From WRHT01 sp031550525 (GTDB lineage Bacteria; Desulfobacterota; Desulfovibrionia; Desulfovibrionales; Desulfovibrionaceae), in assembly GCA_031550525.1 (NCBI GenBank), contig JAVBON010000013.1, positions 22,889-86,888 of the forward strand: a stretch of 64,000 nt of DNA, written 5' to 3'. The number at the start of each line of letters is the position of its first letter. Position 1 is the stretch's first letter. Shown piece by piece: positions 27,528-36,251 of this stretch. The translations under genes were made by a program, and so were the position numbers. Under the pieces are notes generated by a model, which had not been told where the DNA came from, did not search any database, and was given only the letters and a program-made list of their open reading frames with translations.

Positions 27528-28136
27528 CTGTTAATTAATTTTATGAAATATCTGAGCATAAGCCTAGTCATTTTGCAACTTAAAAGCGCGAAATGTACCC
27601 AAAAGGCGCGGGGTTAAGGCTGCAAAAAGCTGAATCGGCAACCAGCCTGGTTACGCTATTAATACCCTTAAGCTAAAAAAGCGCGTCTGTTTTAAATACT
27701 GCCGGTGGGCAGCGTAAATTCCGATACAATTATAAGCTGTTTTTGTAGCTAGTTACAAATTTGAGTAATGCCCGTATACATTTGAAACTGTTTACTATGA
27801 GATTGAAACGCAATATCAAATAGATTGACTGGATAGACCAATTCGCGTTAGCTTCCAAAGCCGGGCAGCAAGGGGCGACGTACCGCAGGCGGATTTAACC
27901 ATAAAGCCAAATACACCGCCGCCAGCAGTAGTTTTGCCACAACTCGGGCTGGTTTGCGCGTTGCGCCGTACCCTGAATGCCTGCCTATATCACTCATGCC
28001 GCCGGGCGCTCTTGCGTCCGGATGATTTTATTACAACCAAACGAAGGCTGCGGCCAAGCCGCGGGGAGAAGCCCGTTTTCATTTCAGGTGTAACTGCTGC
28101 GCCTGAATAACCTGCTATACCTAAAGGAAGGTTAGA
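27528..28136. other. 609-bp divergent intergenic region
   Basis: Upstream of both the minus-strand kinase and the plus-strand TonB receptor. I looked for a cobalamin riboswitch because of the downstream cobaltochelatase but saw no convincing B12 box. No Fur box-like palindrome was seen either. A strong ribosome site, AAAGGAAGG, lies just before the receptor gene. Confidence 0.5.
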
Positions 28137-30212
28137 ATGAAAAAACGCTTTACCCCGGTTTTGCTCCTGCTGCTTGCAGCATTGCAGGCGGCCCCGGCTT
28201 TTGCCGAAGAAGACGCGGAAAAAAAACTTACCCTGCTTGATACCGTGGTGGTAACTGCGGACCGCTCGGAAGACACCCTGCGTGAAACGCCGCAAAACGT
28301 TACGGTAATATCCGGCGCGGATATTGAAAACTCCGCCGCCTCCAGCCTGGTTGACGCGCTTAAGCGCGAAGGCATTCAGGTATTCTGGACCGGAACGGAA
28401 AACTACGGCAACGAAAAAATAGTAATGCGCGGCGGAAAAAGCTCCATGAACGGCTTTGACCTTTCCGGCGACGTGCTCTTGCTGGTTGACGGACGCCGGG
28501 CCGGTACCGACAACTTTTCGGCCATAGGGCTGGATAATATCGAACGGGTGGAGATCATTCACGGCCCCGGCGCGGTGCAATACGGCTCTTCGGCTGTGGG
28601 CGGCGTAATTAACGTAATAACCAAACGCGGGCATAAAACGCCATCGGTAAGGTTTGAGGCCGGTCTGGGCAGTTATGATGGCCAAAATTACAAGGCCTTT
28701 GCCTCCGGCATGCTGGGCAACCTTGATATAGCCGCCTGGGGCAACTACGCCAAAGCCGGAGACTATGAGGACGGCGACGGCGAGGTGCACCTTAACTCCG
28801 GCCTGAACTATCGCGCCAAGTATGGCTTTAATGCCGGTTGGAATTTTTCGGGCAGCCAGCGCATCGGAATATCCTTTGCAGGTATGAACGGCGATCATAT
28901 GGAGATGGGCGAGCAAGGCAGCAGCACCTATGCCAACCAGTACCAAGATCGCGACTATTATATGGCGGATATAGTTTATGACGGCACTTACGATGCTGCC
29001 GGTCTCTCCTGGCTGGCCCGCTATTACTTCGGCAAAACCGATTCCGCAATCTACCGCCAATCTCTACGCCCGGCCAGCCGTGGGCAGGTGGCAAAATACT
29101 CCGACAGCACCAACAAAATGCAGGGCGGCCAAGCTCAACTAAGCTGGGAAGGCTTGGAATGGCTAAAACTTACCGGCGGAGTTGACGCTCTGTATTACGA
29201 CATGGACCAAGACCAGCCCTTTGGCATTCACACCACCGCCGCCATGGCTAACGATACCGAAAGCGAATACCTTAACATAGGCGCTTTCCTTATGGGCAAA
29301 CTTTATTTGCTTGAGAACCGCAGTCTGGTTATAAGCGCGGGCGGCCGCTACGATTACTTTAATGTCGAGGCGGATACCGTGCGCTCGCGCGGCCTGAGTT
29401 CCGAAAGGCATCAGAAAAGCGAATCGGATATAGACAATTTCCTGCCTTCCTTCGGCATAGCGTACAGCCCTCTGGATTTTATTAAACTGCGCGCCAACTA
29501 TGGCCACTCTTTCAGAATGCCCACCCCGCGAGAACTGGGCGGACTTTTTGCCATGAGCGGCTCCACCGTATTTGTGGGTAATCCGGATCTGGACCCGGAA
29601 ACCAGCAAAACCTGGGACGTTGGTTTCGATCTGGCGTGGAATGCCTTTGATTTCTCCTTCACCTACTTCGATACCGACTATAAGGACAAAATAACCGCCC
29701 TTTCCGCCGGCTCGGTGCCGGGCAGGCCCAACGACCGCCCCTATGTGAACCTTGAGCGGGCTTATGTGGCGGGCATGGAGATCTCCGTTGGTTACGATAT
29801 CGGCGCGGCTCTCTCTCTGCCTTTCAGTCTGGCCCCTTATGCCTCATGGACGCACCTTACCCGCTACCGCGACGGTGACGATTTCTATCTTTCAGATACC
29901 GCCAAAGACAGCGTGGCCTGGGGCATAAGCCTAAAGAGCGGTCAAACCGGCACCGACGCCAGCCTGGATTTTGTTTACTATGGCTCCGCCAAAAGCTCGC
30001 CCAACACCACCACCGGCGAACAAAGCGATTACCCCGGCGGCTCCACCGTGGCCGATTTTACCATCAACCAGCGTGTGGTCAAACTCAGTAACGACAGCGA
30101 GGTAAAAGTAAAAATAGCGGTCAAGAACATTTTTGACAAATACTACACGACTTACCAAGAAGACTACATGCCAGGCCGCAGCTTCTACACCGGGTTTGTT
30201 TATACGTACTAG
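28137..30212 (+). CDS. TonB-dependent outer-membrane receptor (probably tetrapyrrole/metal-complex uptake)
   Basis: 691 residues with a signal peptide cleaved near PAFAEED, a TonB box-like LLDTVVVTA (~36-44), a plug domain (RETPQNVTVISGADI ... VEIIHGPGAVQYGSSAVGGVINVIT) and a 22-strand barrel-type C-terminal part ending in aromatic FYTGFVYTY. The family imports siderophores, haem or cobalamin using TonB energy. The gene 93 bp downstream encodes a secreted CbiK-type chelatase; the two are probably co-expressed, and D. vulgaris is reported to have a periplasmic haem-binding CbiK. Haem, cobalt or a tetrapyrrole is therefore the likely cargo (inference). Confidence 0.88.
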   Translation: MKKRFTPVLLLLLAALQAAPAFAEEDAEKKLTLLDTVVVTADRSEDTLRETPQNVTVISGADIENSAASSLVDALKREGIQVFWTGTENYGNEKIVMRGGKSSMNGFDLSGDVLLLVDGRRAGTDNFSAIGLDNIERVEIIHGPGAVQYGSSAVGGVINVITKRGHKTPSVRFEAGLGSYDGQNYKAFASGMLGNLDIAAWGNYAKAGDYEDGDGEVHLNSGLNYRAKYGFNAGWNFSGSQRIGISFAGMNGDHMEMGEQGSSTYANQYQDRDYYMADIVYDGTYDAAGLSWLARYYFGKTDSAIYRQSLRPASRGQVAKYSDSTNKMQGGQAQLSWEGLEWLKLTGGVDALYYDMDQDQPFGIHTTAAMANDTESEYLNIGAFLMGKLYLLENRSLVISAGGRYDYFNVEADTVRSRGLSSERHQKSESDIDNFLPSFGIAYSPLDFIKLRANYGHSFRMPTPRELGGLFAMSGSTVFVGNPDLDPETSKTWDVGFDLAWNAFDFSFTYFDTDYKDKITALSAGSVPGRPNDRPYVNLERAYVAGMEISVGYDIGAALSLPFSLAPYASWTHLTRYRDGDDFYLSDTAKDSVAWGISLKSGQTGTDASLDFVYYGSAKSSPNTTTGEQSDYPGGSTVADFTINQRVVKLSNDSEVKVKIAVKNIFDKYYTTYQEDYMPGRSFYTGFVYTY

Positions 30213-30305
30213 GCACTGTCTCTAAAAAGCGTCTTTTGCCCATAAAGGGCTGTCGGCCGGCGTCACCCGGCCGGAAGCCACCCCTGAAAAAAATGGAGAC
30301 TTATA

Positions 30306-31175
30306 ATGAAATCGAAATTTATTGCCTTTATATTTGTGCTTCTGCTCCTGCCGGGCTCGGCCTGGGGGGCTGGCGACAAAGCCATGGTACTGGCTATTTT
30401 CGGCGCTACGGCCGATTCGGCTGTAACCTTTGACGAGCTGGTGCCTCTGCTCAAAGAGCGCTTTCCGGATAGGGACATAGTCGTGCCCTTTACTTCCGGC
30501 ATTATGCGCAAAAACATAAATGCGAAAATATCCGACCCCGCCGCCCGCGTGCTCTCGCCGGTGGAAGCATTGGAAAAGCTCAAAAACGAAGGTTACTCGG
30601 ATATAGCCGTGGTAAGCACCATTCTTTTCGCGGGCACCGAGCACGACAAACTGAAGGGCGAAGTTGAAGAATTCGCGGCCAGCGTCGACGGCATAAAGGT
30701 AAACTACGTGCCGCCCCTGCTGGCCCACCGCGAGAATTTGCAGCCCGTAATCAACCTGCTGGGCAAATATATGATCCATGACGGAGCAAACATTGTAGTA
30801 ACCCACGGCACTAAAGACAACCACCCGGCGGAAAAAGACTACATGCAAACCGCCATGCTTGTTGCCAAAACCTATCCTGGCGCGCGGGCGGCCAGTATTG
30901 AAGGCATACCGGCCAAAGACAGGGCCATGGAGTGGCTGGAAAAGCAGCCGGGCAATGACGTGCGCTTTGTGGTGTTTATGTTTGCCGCCGGAGGCCATGT
31001 GAATGAGGATATAGCCTCTGATGAGGCCGAAAGCTTTTTCAGCGCCGCCCGCAAGGCGGGAAAAAACCCTTCTCTCCCGTGGCTGGACAAAGAAGCCAAC
31101 CGTGTGGCGTGCCTTGGAATGGACCCAGACTACCGCCGCCTGCTGCTGGATTATTTTGCAAGCAACGTGCGCTGA
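30306..31175 (+). CDS. cbiK: Periplasmic sirohydrochlorin cobaltochelatase CbiK-type protein
   Basis: 289 residues. A signal peptide (FIAFIFVLLLLPGSAWG) directs it to the periplasm. The mature protein begins with the chelatase strand MVLAIFGATADSA, a variant of the usual 'FGT' start. THGTKDNHPAEKDY and FMFAAGGHVNED supply the two histidines of the metal-insertion site of the CbiK/HemH superfamily. CbiK inserts Co2+ into sirohydrochlorin. An exported form with haem-binding behaviour has been reported in D. vulgaris (CbiK-P, from memory), which fits this signal peptide and the preceding TonB receptor. The physiological role may be haem or iron handling rather than B12 synthesis, since B12 synthesis is cytoplasmic. 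Confidence 0.85.
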   Translation: MKSKFIAFIFVLLLLPGSAWGAGDKAMVLAIFGATADSAVTFDELVPLLKERFPDRDIVVPFTSGIMRKNINAKISDPAARVLSPVEALEKLKNEGYSDIAVVSTILFAGTEHDKLKGEVEEFAASVDGIKVNYVPPLLAHRENLQPVINLLGKYMIHDGANIVVTHGTKDNHPAEKDYMQTAMLVAKTYPGARAASIEGIPAKDRAMEWLEKQPGNDVRFVVFMFAAGGHVNEDIASDEAESFFSAARKAGKNPSLPWLDKEANRVACLGMDPDYRRLLLDYFASNVR

Positions 31176-31240
31176 TAATGTGAGATAAGTCTTTCGGCCT
31201 GAACGTGCTGCCAATGCGCGTTCAGGCAATAGCGTTAACA

Positions 31241-31288
31241 ACGCCTGGCCAAGGTATGCCGCTAGTTTATACCTTGGCTGGGCGTTTT
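31241..31288 (+). terminator. Terminator after cbiK
   Basis: A 17-bp stem (two internal mismatches) is built from ACGCC..GCCAAGGTAT and its complement with an 11-nt loop, followed by TTTT. A second hairpin with arms CCTGAACG/CGTTCAGG lies just before it (31198-31226). Confidence 0.75.
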
Positions 31289-31425
31289 GACCCTTACGCG
31301 CATAACTCGCGCCAAAATTCATGCATAGCCGCTGCCCTTGCCAGAACGGGCAAAAGTAAATAGTACTGTAGCTCAAGACCCATGTTAATTGTATAAAACC
31401 GGTTTTTCATCGCCCAAGGTGAAAT

Positions 31426-32262
31426 GTGAGCAAAAACAGTCTTGTTGCCCCAATTATCAAGTGGGTGGGCGGTAAAAGGCAATTGGCAAACAGCTTTAGC
31501 GCCTTGATGCCTTCGCCTGTAAAAAGGTATTGCGAGCCCTTTGCGGGCGGTTGCGCCTTATTGTTTCATCTTCAGCCCGAAGTTGCGCATATAAATGATA
31601 TTAATGCCGATCTTATCAATGTGTACGAAGTGACGCGAGACGATGTGGAGGCTTTGATACTTGAACTGGCCGCGCACAAAAACGATTCCGCGTATTTCTA
31701 CACCGTGCGCGACTGGGACAGAGACAAAAATCTGTATGAGCGCCTCACAAGGGTTAAAAAGGCGGCACGGTTCATTTACCTTAATAAAACCTGTTACAAT
31801 GGCCTGTTTAGGGTAAACAGCGCCGGTGAATTCAACACGCCGTTCGGTAATTATAAAAAGCCAAATATCGTTAACGCCCCAACACTCAGGGCGGTAAGCG
31901 CGTACCTTAACTCCGCAAGCATTCGCATAACGAGCCTGGACTACTGCGAATTGCTGGATTTTTTGGGCAAAGACGCCTTCGTTTACCTTGACCCGCCGTA
32001 TGATCCGGTTTCAACAACGTCAAACTTTACCGGTTACTCCAAAGGCGGCTTCGGCAGGCACGAGCAGATAAGATTACGTGATTTCTGCATGGAGTTGGAT
32101 AATCGCGGCATCAAGTTCATGCTTTCCAACTCGCCTACCGACTTTATCAAAGCGCTCTACTCCAAATTCAACATCACAACCGTGCGGGCAAAACGCGCCA
32201 TAAACTCAGTAGCCTCGCGGCGCGGAGATGTAGACGAGGTAGTGGTGAGAAACTATGAGTAA
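31426..32262 (+). CDS. dam: Dam-type DNA adenine-N6 methyltransferase (D12 class), apparently solitary
   Basis: 278 residues. The N-terminus IIKWVGGKRQL is the Dam-family start, EPFAGGCALLF is the SAM-binding FxGxG-like motif and YLDPPYDP is the catalytic DPPY motif (~187-194). The C-terminal FMLSNSP and RAKRAINSVASRRG also fit the D12 class, which usually methylates GATC. GTG 31426 is used because AAGGTG lies 6 bp upstream and the overlapping ATG stops at once. No restriction endonuclease is adjacent, so this looks like an orphan methylase with a possible role in repair, replication timing or gene control, or a remnant of a lost restriction system. Confidence 0.85.
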   Translation: MSKNSLVAPIIKWVGGKRQLANSFSALMPSPVKRYCEPFAGGCALLFHLQPEVAHINDINADLINVYEVTRDDVEALILELAAHKNDSAYFYTVRDWDRDKNLYERLTRVKKAARFIYLNKTCYNGLFRVNSAGEFNTPFGNYKKPNIVNAPTLRAVSAYLNSASIRITSLDYCELLDFLGKDAFVYLDPPYDPVSTTSNFTGYSKGGFGRHEQIRLRDFCMELDNRGIKFMLSNSPTDFIKALYSKFNITTVRAKRAINSVASRRGDVDEVVVRNYE

Positions 32263-32387
32263 TAACACTGCTGAAATGCAGAGCTTTTCAATAAATATTA
32301 AATTTTCGGCGTAATAAAAAGTGAATTCCTGATTTGGAATTATTACCTGAAAAATCAACTCCTCAGGGCCTAGCAGCGGCCCAGCGC

Positions 32388-32418
32388 AACAGCCCGCCGG
32401 TGTACCCGGCGGGCTGTT
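32388..32418. terminator. Bidirectional terminator between dam and MFS gene
   Basis: A 13-bp GC-rich stem, AACAGCCCGCCGG and complement around a short loop, is followed by TTTA on the plus strand. On the minus strand the complement of AAC supplies a short T-stretch. It separates convergent genes. Confidence 0.85.
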
Positions 32419-32445
32419 TATAAAAAAGACGCAATACCGTGTTAC

Positions 32446-33633
32446 CTAGCGTATGCGCACAAACCAGGCCGATGCCCCTGCCAGCAGCACAAAAGGTATA
32501 CAGGCGTAACCGGCGGCACTCCAGCTAAAGCTTTCCGCCATAAAGGCGATGAATACCGGCCCCAAGAACATGCCCGTATTCTGGCCTATGGTAAGAATGG
32601 CCAGCGAGGTGGCGGCTTCTTCATGCGGCACCAGCTCAGGAGCTGCGGCAAAGGTAGGGGTAACGGCCAAAGCCGATAACATTGCGAACAGAGTATAGCA
32701 GACTATGCCCATTTGCCCCGGCACGAATAAAAAGGCAAGAAAACCCGCTGCCAAAAAATACGGAATAGACATGCAGAGCCTGCGGCTGCCTGTCTTGTCG
32801 GAAATTACCCCGCCCAGAACAACCGCGACCATGCAAAGGGCCATAACCACGCTTACTGTTAAAGAGGCTGTTTCCGGCGTGTATTTGGCAACATTTTCAA
32901 AAAAGGTGGGCATAAAAGTGTTCAGGCCTATGCTAACCGCGTTGATGGCCCCGAATGAAAGCGCAATAAGCCAGGGATCGCGCTTTTTAAGCGCCCTGCG
33001 CATATGCTCCAGCTCTTTTTTGGTATCCACGGCCTCTGCTTTTGCGCCCTCCGGCATTCTGAACAGCACTATATAAAGCGCCAGCAGCAGTACGGAATAC
33101 CCCGCGCCCATCCACCATACCCAGCGCCAGTGCAGCAGGCTGCTAAGGCGCGGCGCTATAAGATAGGTGGAGATCATGCCGATGGGAACCCACAAAGCCC
33201 ACAGGCCCATTGGCAGGCCGCGTTTTTCCGCCGGAAACCAGGCCGCGATAATAGCTGGGGCCATAATGGACATAAAACACATGCCAATGCCCTCAAGCAC
33301 GCGGCTGAACAGCAGCAGCGGCATGGCATCGGTCATTGCGCCCAGCACGCTCCCCAGCGCCAGACAGGCCAGCGCTATAACACCGGAATTTCTCGGCCCG
33401 AGCCTGCCCAGCACAAAGCCGGAAGGCAACGCCAAAGCCACGCCCACAATGGAAAATACCGACATAAGCCAACCGGCGCTGGTAAGGCTTATGCCGAAAT
33501 GCCCCCGTATGGCCGACATAATGGGCGGCACCTTGGCCATATTAAGCGGCGCCGCCACGCTGACAAAAAACACCAGCGCCAGAATTACCCACGCATAGCC
33601 CGGCACCTGGGCCGACTTACCGTTGGTTTGCAT
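32446..33633 (-). CDS. MFS transporter (tandem paralogue 1)
   Basis: 395 residues with twelve predicted TMs. MFS signatures include GWLMSVFSIVGVALALPSGF and the loop 2-3 motif LGRLGPRNSG, then SRVLEGIGMCFMS. It closely resembles the gene at 33987-35174 in length and sequence (shared YAWVILAL, APLNMAKVPP/GPLNMAKVPP, GWLMSVF), so the two are a duplication. Cargo cannot be read from sequence; the sub-family resembles CynX/NarK-like and organic-anion carriers. The repeat element at 33824-33986 sits in the gap between the paralogues. Confidence 0.85.
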   Translation of the reverse strand: MQTNGKSAQVPGYAWVILALVFFVSVAAPLNMAKVPPIMSAIRGHFGISLTSAGWLMSVFSIVGVALALPSGFVLGRLGPRNSGVIALACLALGSVLGAMTDAMPLLLFSRVLEGIGMCFMSIMAPAIIAAWFPAEKRGLPMGLWALWVPIGMISTYLIAPRLSSLLHWRWVWWMGAGYSVLLLALYIVLFRMPEGAKAEAVDTKKELEHMRRALKKRDPWLIALSFGAINAVSIGLNTFMPTFFENVAKYTPETASLTVSVVMALCMVAVVLGGVISDKTGSRRLCMSIPYFLAAGFLAFLFVPGQMGIVCYTLFAMLSALAVTPTFAAAPELVPHEEAATSLAILTIGQNTGMFLGPVFIAFMAESFSWSAAGYACIPFVLLAGASAWFVRIR

Positions 33634-33823
33634 TGCAAAAACTCCTCATGAAAAACAGGGGGCGGCCCAAGAGGGGCCGATTCTCGTAAAAAATCCTCCA
33701 ACAAAGTCAAAAAGACTTTTAAAGTCATTCCATGATTGTATTTTTACCTCGCTTGACATCACTCCTGCTCTGGCTGCGTCAGAGAACAAAAATCCTGATT
33801 GGCCGGCATAACCGCAACCCTGA
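33634..33823. other. Intergenic DNA with extra inverted copies of the palindromic element's arms
   Basis: This stretch precedes element A. CTGCTCTGGCTGCGTCAG (ending 33780) repeats, in inverted form with one mismatch, the right arm of element A near 33928-33945. CAGAGAACAAAAATCCT (~33779-33795) is the exact reverse complement of 33841-33857. It looks like a partial, inverted duplicate of the element. No gene seen. Confidence 0.6.
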
Positions 33824-33986
33824 ATAGTGTAGTCCCGAGGAGGATTTTTGTTCTCTGCCAAGGAAAAAGGTCTTTTTATTGAGTGAGTGTACTCTTACGG
33901 TACTCGACCGAAATAAAAAGACTTTTTGACGCAGGCAGAGCAGGCGCGGCCTGTGCGAGGCAAAAAGACCCTCGTGACTACACTAT
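33824..33986. repeat. Large palindromic element, copy A
   Basis: A 163-nt imperfect palindrome. Paired segments include ATAGTGTAGTC (33824-33834) with GACTACACTAT (33976-33986), CGAGG with CCTCG, TTTTTG with CAAAAA, CTCTGCC with GGCAGAG, and GTCTTTTTATT with its complement near 33912-33922. The loop carries the family core ACTCTTACGGTACTCGAC. It ends one base before the stop codon of the MFS gene. Same architecture and core as copies B (37103-37253) and C (48817-48995), but with different stem sequences. Confidence 0.75.
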
Positions 33987-35174
33987 CTAACGCATCTTCA
34001 TGCGCCAAACCGCCCCTGCGGCCAGCAGCACAAAAGGCATGCAGGCATACATGGCTATTACCCACCCGGCGCTCTCCACCATTACGGCAAAGAACAGAGG
34101 CCCCAAAAACATGCCTACGTTCTGACCCAGCGTGAGGACGGCCAGGGAGAAAGGGGCCTCGTCCGGCGGCACTATTTCCGTGGCAGCGGTAAAAATCGGG
34201 GTTATGCTCAGGCCGCCAGCAAAGCCCATGCCCCACATGGTGGCAACTACGCCGTAACCCGGCAGATAAAAAACACCCATTATGACCACACAGGACAAAA
34301 AGGCGAAAACTATGCACTTTTTGCGCGTGCCCAGTTTGTCGGAAAGCACTCCGCCCCATATAACCGAAACAAAGGTAACGGCCAGCATGCCGCTGACCAG
34401 AAGGCTGGCCGTTTCCGGCGAAAAACCGCGCTCCGCCTCCAGATACCTTGGCATATAAGTGCTGAGCGACACGCCCATAACGTTATACGCGCCAAAGGCC
34501 AAGGCCAAAAGCCAAGGGTCGCCCCTTTTCATGGTTTGGCGCATTTTACGCAATTCCTCGCGCGTATCCGGCGCACCGGTTGCCGGGCCTTCCGGCATTC
34601 TGAAAAACAGCAGGTACAGCGCAAAAATGAGCACGCTGTAAAAAGCGCACAGCCACCATACATGCTGCCAGTGAAAAAGCGCGGCCACACGCGGGGCCAG
34701 AATAAACACTATTATGGTTCCGGCAGGCACCCATATGGCCCATATGCCCATGGGCAAACCGCGCTTTTCCGGCGGAAACCATGCCGATATTGCCGCCGGA
34801 GCAAGAATGGACATAAAACACATGCCAGCCCCTTCAAGCACCCGGCTGAGCATAAGAATAACAAAAGAATCAGTAGTGGCTCCCAAAAAACTGCCCGCCG
34901 CCAGAACGCCCAAGGCCACCAATCCGGTTGTTTTCGCGCCCATGCGGCCCATAAAAAAACCGGAGGGCAGCGCCAAAAACGCGCCTACAATGGCAAAAAC
35001 AGACATAAGCCAGCCCGCGCCCGTAAGCCCAACCTCATAATGCTTCATAAGCGGGCTCATAAGCGGCGGCACCTTGGCCATGTTAAGCGGGCCGGCCATG
35101 CTGGCGAAAAAAATCAAAGCAAGAATTACCCAGGCATAGGGGCTGACCGTGCCCGGAGCTTTGCCGCTTGTCAT
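33987..35174 (-). CDS. MFS transporter (tandem paralogue 2)
   Basis: 395 residues with twelve TMs, MFS signatures GWLMSVFAIVGAFLALPSGF and MGRMGAKTTG, and SRVLEGAGMCFMS. It is a paralogue of 32446-33633 and is upstream of it in the same direction, separated by 353 bp containing repeat element A. It diverges from fdhE (170-bp gap). Substrate unknown; the neighbouring formate-dehydrogenase maturation genes make a C1 or small organic acid substrate conceivable, but this is speculation. Confidence 0.85.
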   Translation of the reverse strand: MTSGKAPGTVSPYAWVILALIFFASMAGPLNMAKVPPLMSPLMKHYEVGLTGAGWLMSVFAIVGAFLALPSGFFMGRMGAKTTGLVALGVLAAGSFLGATTDSFVILMLSRVLEGAGMCFMSILAPAAISAWFPPEKRGLPMGIWAIWVPAGTIIVFILAPRVAALFHWQHVWWLCAFYSVLIFALYLLFFRMPEGPATGAPDTREELRKMRQTMKRGDPWLLALAFGAYNVMGVSLSTYMPRYLEAERGFSPETASLLVSGMLAVTFVSVIWGGVLSDKLGTRKKCIVFAFLSCVVIMGVFYLPGYGVVATMWGMGFAGGLSITPIFTAATEIVPPDEAPFSLAVLTLGQNVGMFLGPLFFAVMVESAGWVIAMYACMPFVLLAAGAVWRMKMR

Positions 35175-35344
35175 TGCAACTCCGAATGTGTGTTAAACCG
35201 TGGCCCGCACTGCGGGGGAGGATTTTTCGCAACGCCGTCCGTATTGGCGGAGCGCCCGCAATAATCGCGGGCATGGCTTGACGGCGGAACCGGCTGAGAA
35301 TAACAAAAAGAAATCACCTTTAACAAAACCGAACCGGAGATAAA

Positions 35345-36226
35345 ATGCCAACACCTCAGGCATGTCTGGAAAAATTCGAGCAAAAGCTTACGCAGCTTTA
35401 CCAATGCGGCCACCTGCCAAGCGAGCTTATATCAGTTATAGATCAGGTAAGCCGCCTGCAAATCGAATATGCCTTTAACATAAAGGCGGATGATTTCAAT
35501 GCGCCCATGCCGCCATTATGCGAAGCTCAAAAACACGTGCTGGGCATGCCGCTGCTGCCCAAGGCAAATTATATACACGCTTCCGGCATTACGCATGAAC
35601 TGCTGGATAAAATCATGCAGGTTCTCTCGGCCCTGCCACAGCCCATGCCCATACTGGTGGAAGGCATGCGCGAGCACTTGAAAGTGGACGAATACTGCCG
35701 CGACCTTTTTTGCGACCGGGTGGAAACAGCGCCGCCGGCCAAAGAAGGCGGCTTTTCACCCTCTTACTTTTTACGCTTCGCGCTCTTGAGCGCCCTTGCG
35801 CCATCAATAAACTACCTTACCCGCGAGGCAGCCAAAAAACACGATGGCGGCATGGCCTGGAATTACGGTCATTGCCCCATCTGCGGCAGCATGCCGCTTA
35901 TGCACTACGGCCTGCCCGGCGCGCAAAACGTTTTTGCAGCCTGTTCTTTTTGTAACTATGAGTATATGGTGCCGCGCAACCTATGCCCGGTGTGCAACAG
36001 CGCAAACATTGAGCAAAACGAGCTTCAGAGCGCCGATAAAACAGCCGGGCCGGAATATTATTTTTCAGTCTGCGCCGACTGCGGCCACTACATAAAAATA
36101 GCCGAACACACCAGAATTAAACACACTTTTATAGCCCCGCTGGACGACTTGTGTTCTTTATCACTAGATTTGGCGGCAAGGCAAATGGATTTTTCGCGCA
36201 TCAGCTATTCCGCATGGTCCTTTTAA
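35345..36226 (+). CDS. fdhE: Formate dehydrogenase accessory protein FdhE
   Basis: 293 residues. The C-terminal half has four CxxC knuckles typical of FdhE rubredoxin-like metal sites: CPICGS (~179), CSFCNY (~201), CPVCNS (~215) and CADCGH (~244). FdhE binds formate dehydrogenase before or during export and is needed for its activity. No formate dehydrogenase structural gene is in the window. mobA follows after 25 bp, so this is a two-gene maturation operon for molybdo/tungsto enzymes. Confidence 0.85.
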   Translation: MPTPQACLEKFEQKLTQLYQCGHLPSELISVIDQVSRLQIEYAFNIKADDFNAPMPPLCEAQKHVLGMPLLPKANYIHASGITHELLDKIMQVLSALPQPMPILVEGMREHLKVDEYCRDLFCDRVETAPPAKEGGFSPSYFLRFALLSALAPSINYLTREAAKKHDGGMAWNYGHCPICGSMPLMHYGLPGAQNVFAACSFCNYEYMVPRNLCPVCNSANIEQNELQSADKTAGPEYYFSVCADCGHYIKIAEHTRIKHTFIAPLDDLCSLSLDLAARQMDFSRISYSAWSF

Positions 36227-36251
36227 CCGCGCTATACCTATAGAAACAGCC

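Noticed and set aside
27600..28136. Cobalamin riboswitch before the TonB receptor
   Set aside because: Looked for because of cbiK; no B12-box-like core was seen by eye. A covariance search would settle it.
27990..29060. Long minus-strand reading opposite the TonB receptor
   Set aside because: Antisense shadow of a strongly supported outer-membrane receptor gene; the translation has no recognisable domain or start site.
30222..31376. 384-codon minus-strand reading opposite cbiK
   Set aside because: Shadow of cbiK, which has a signal peptide and the chelatase motifs; it also runs through the terminator.
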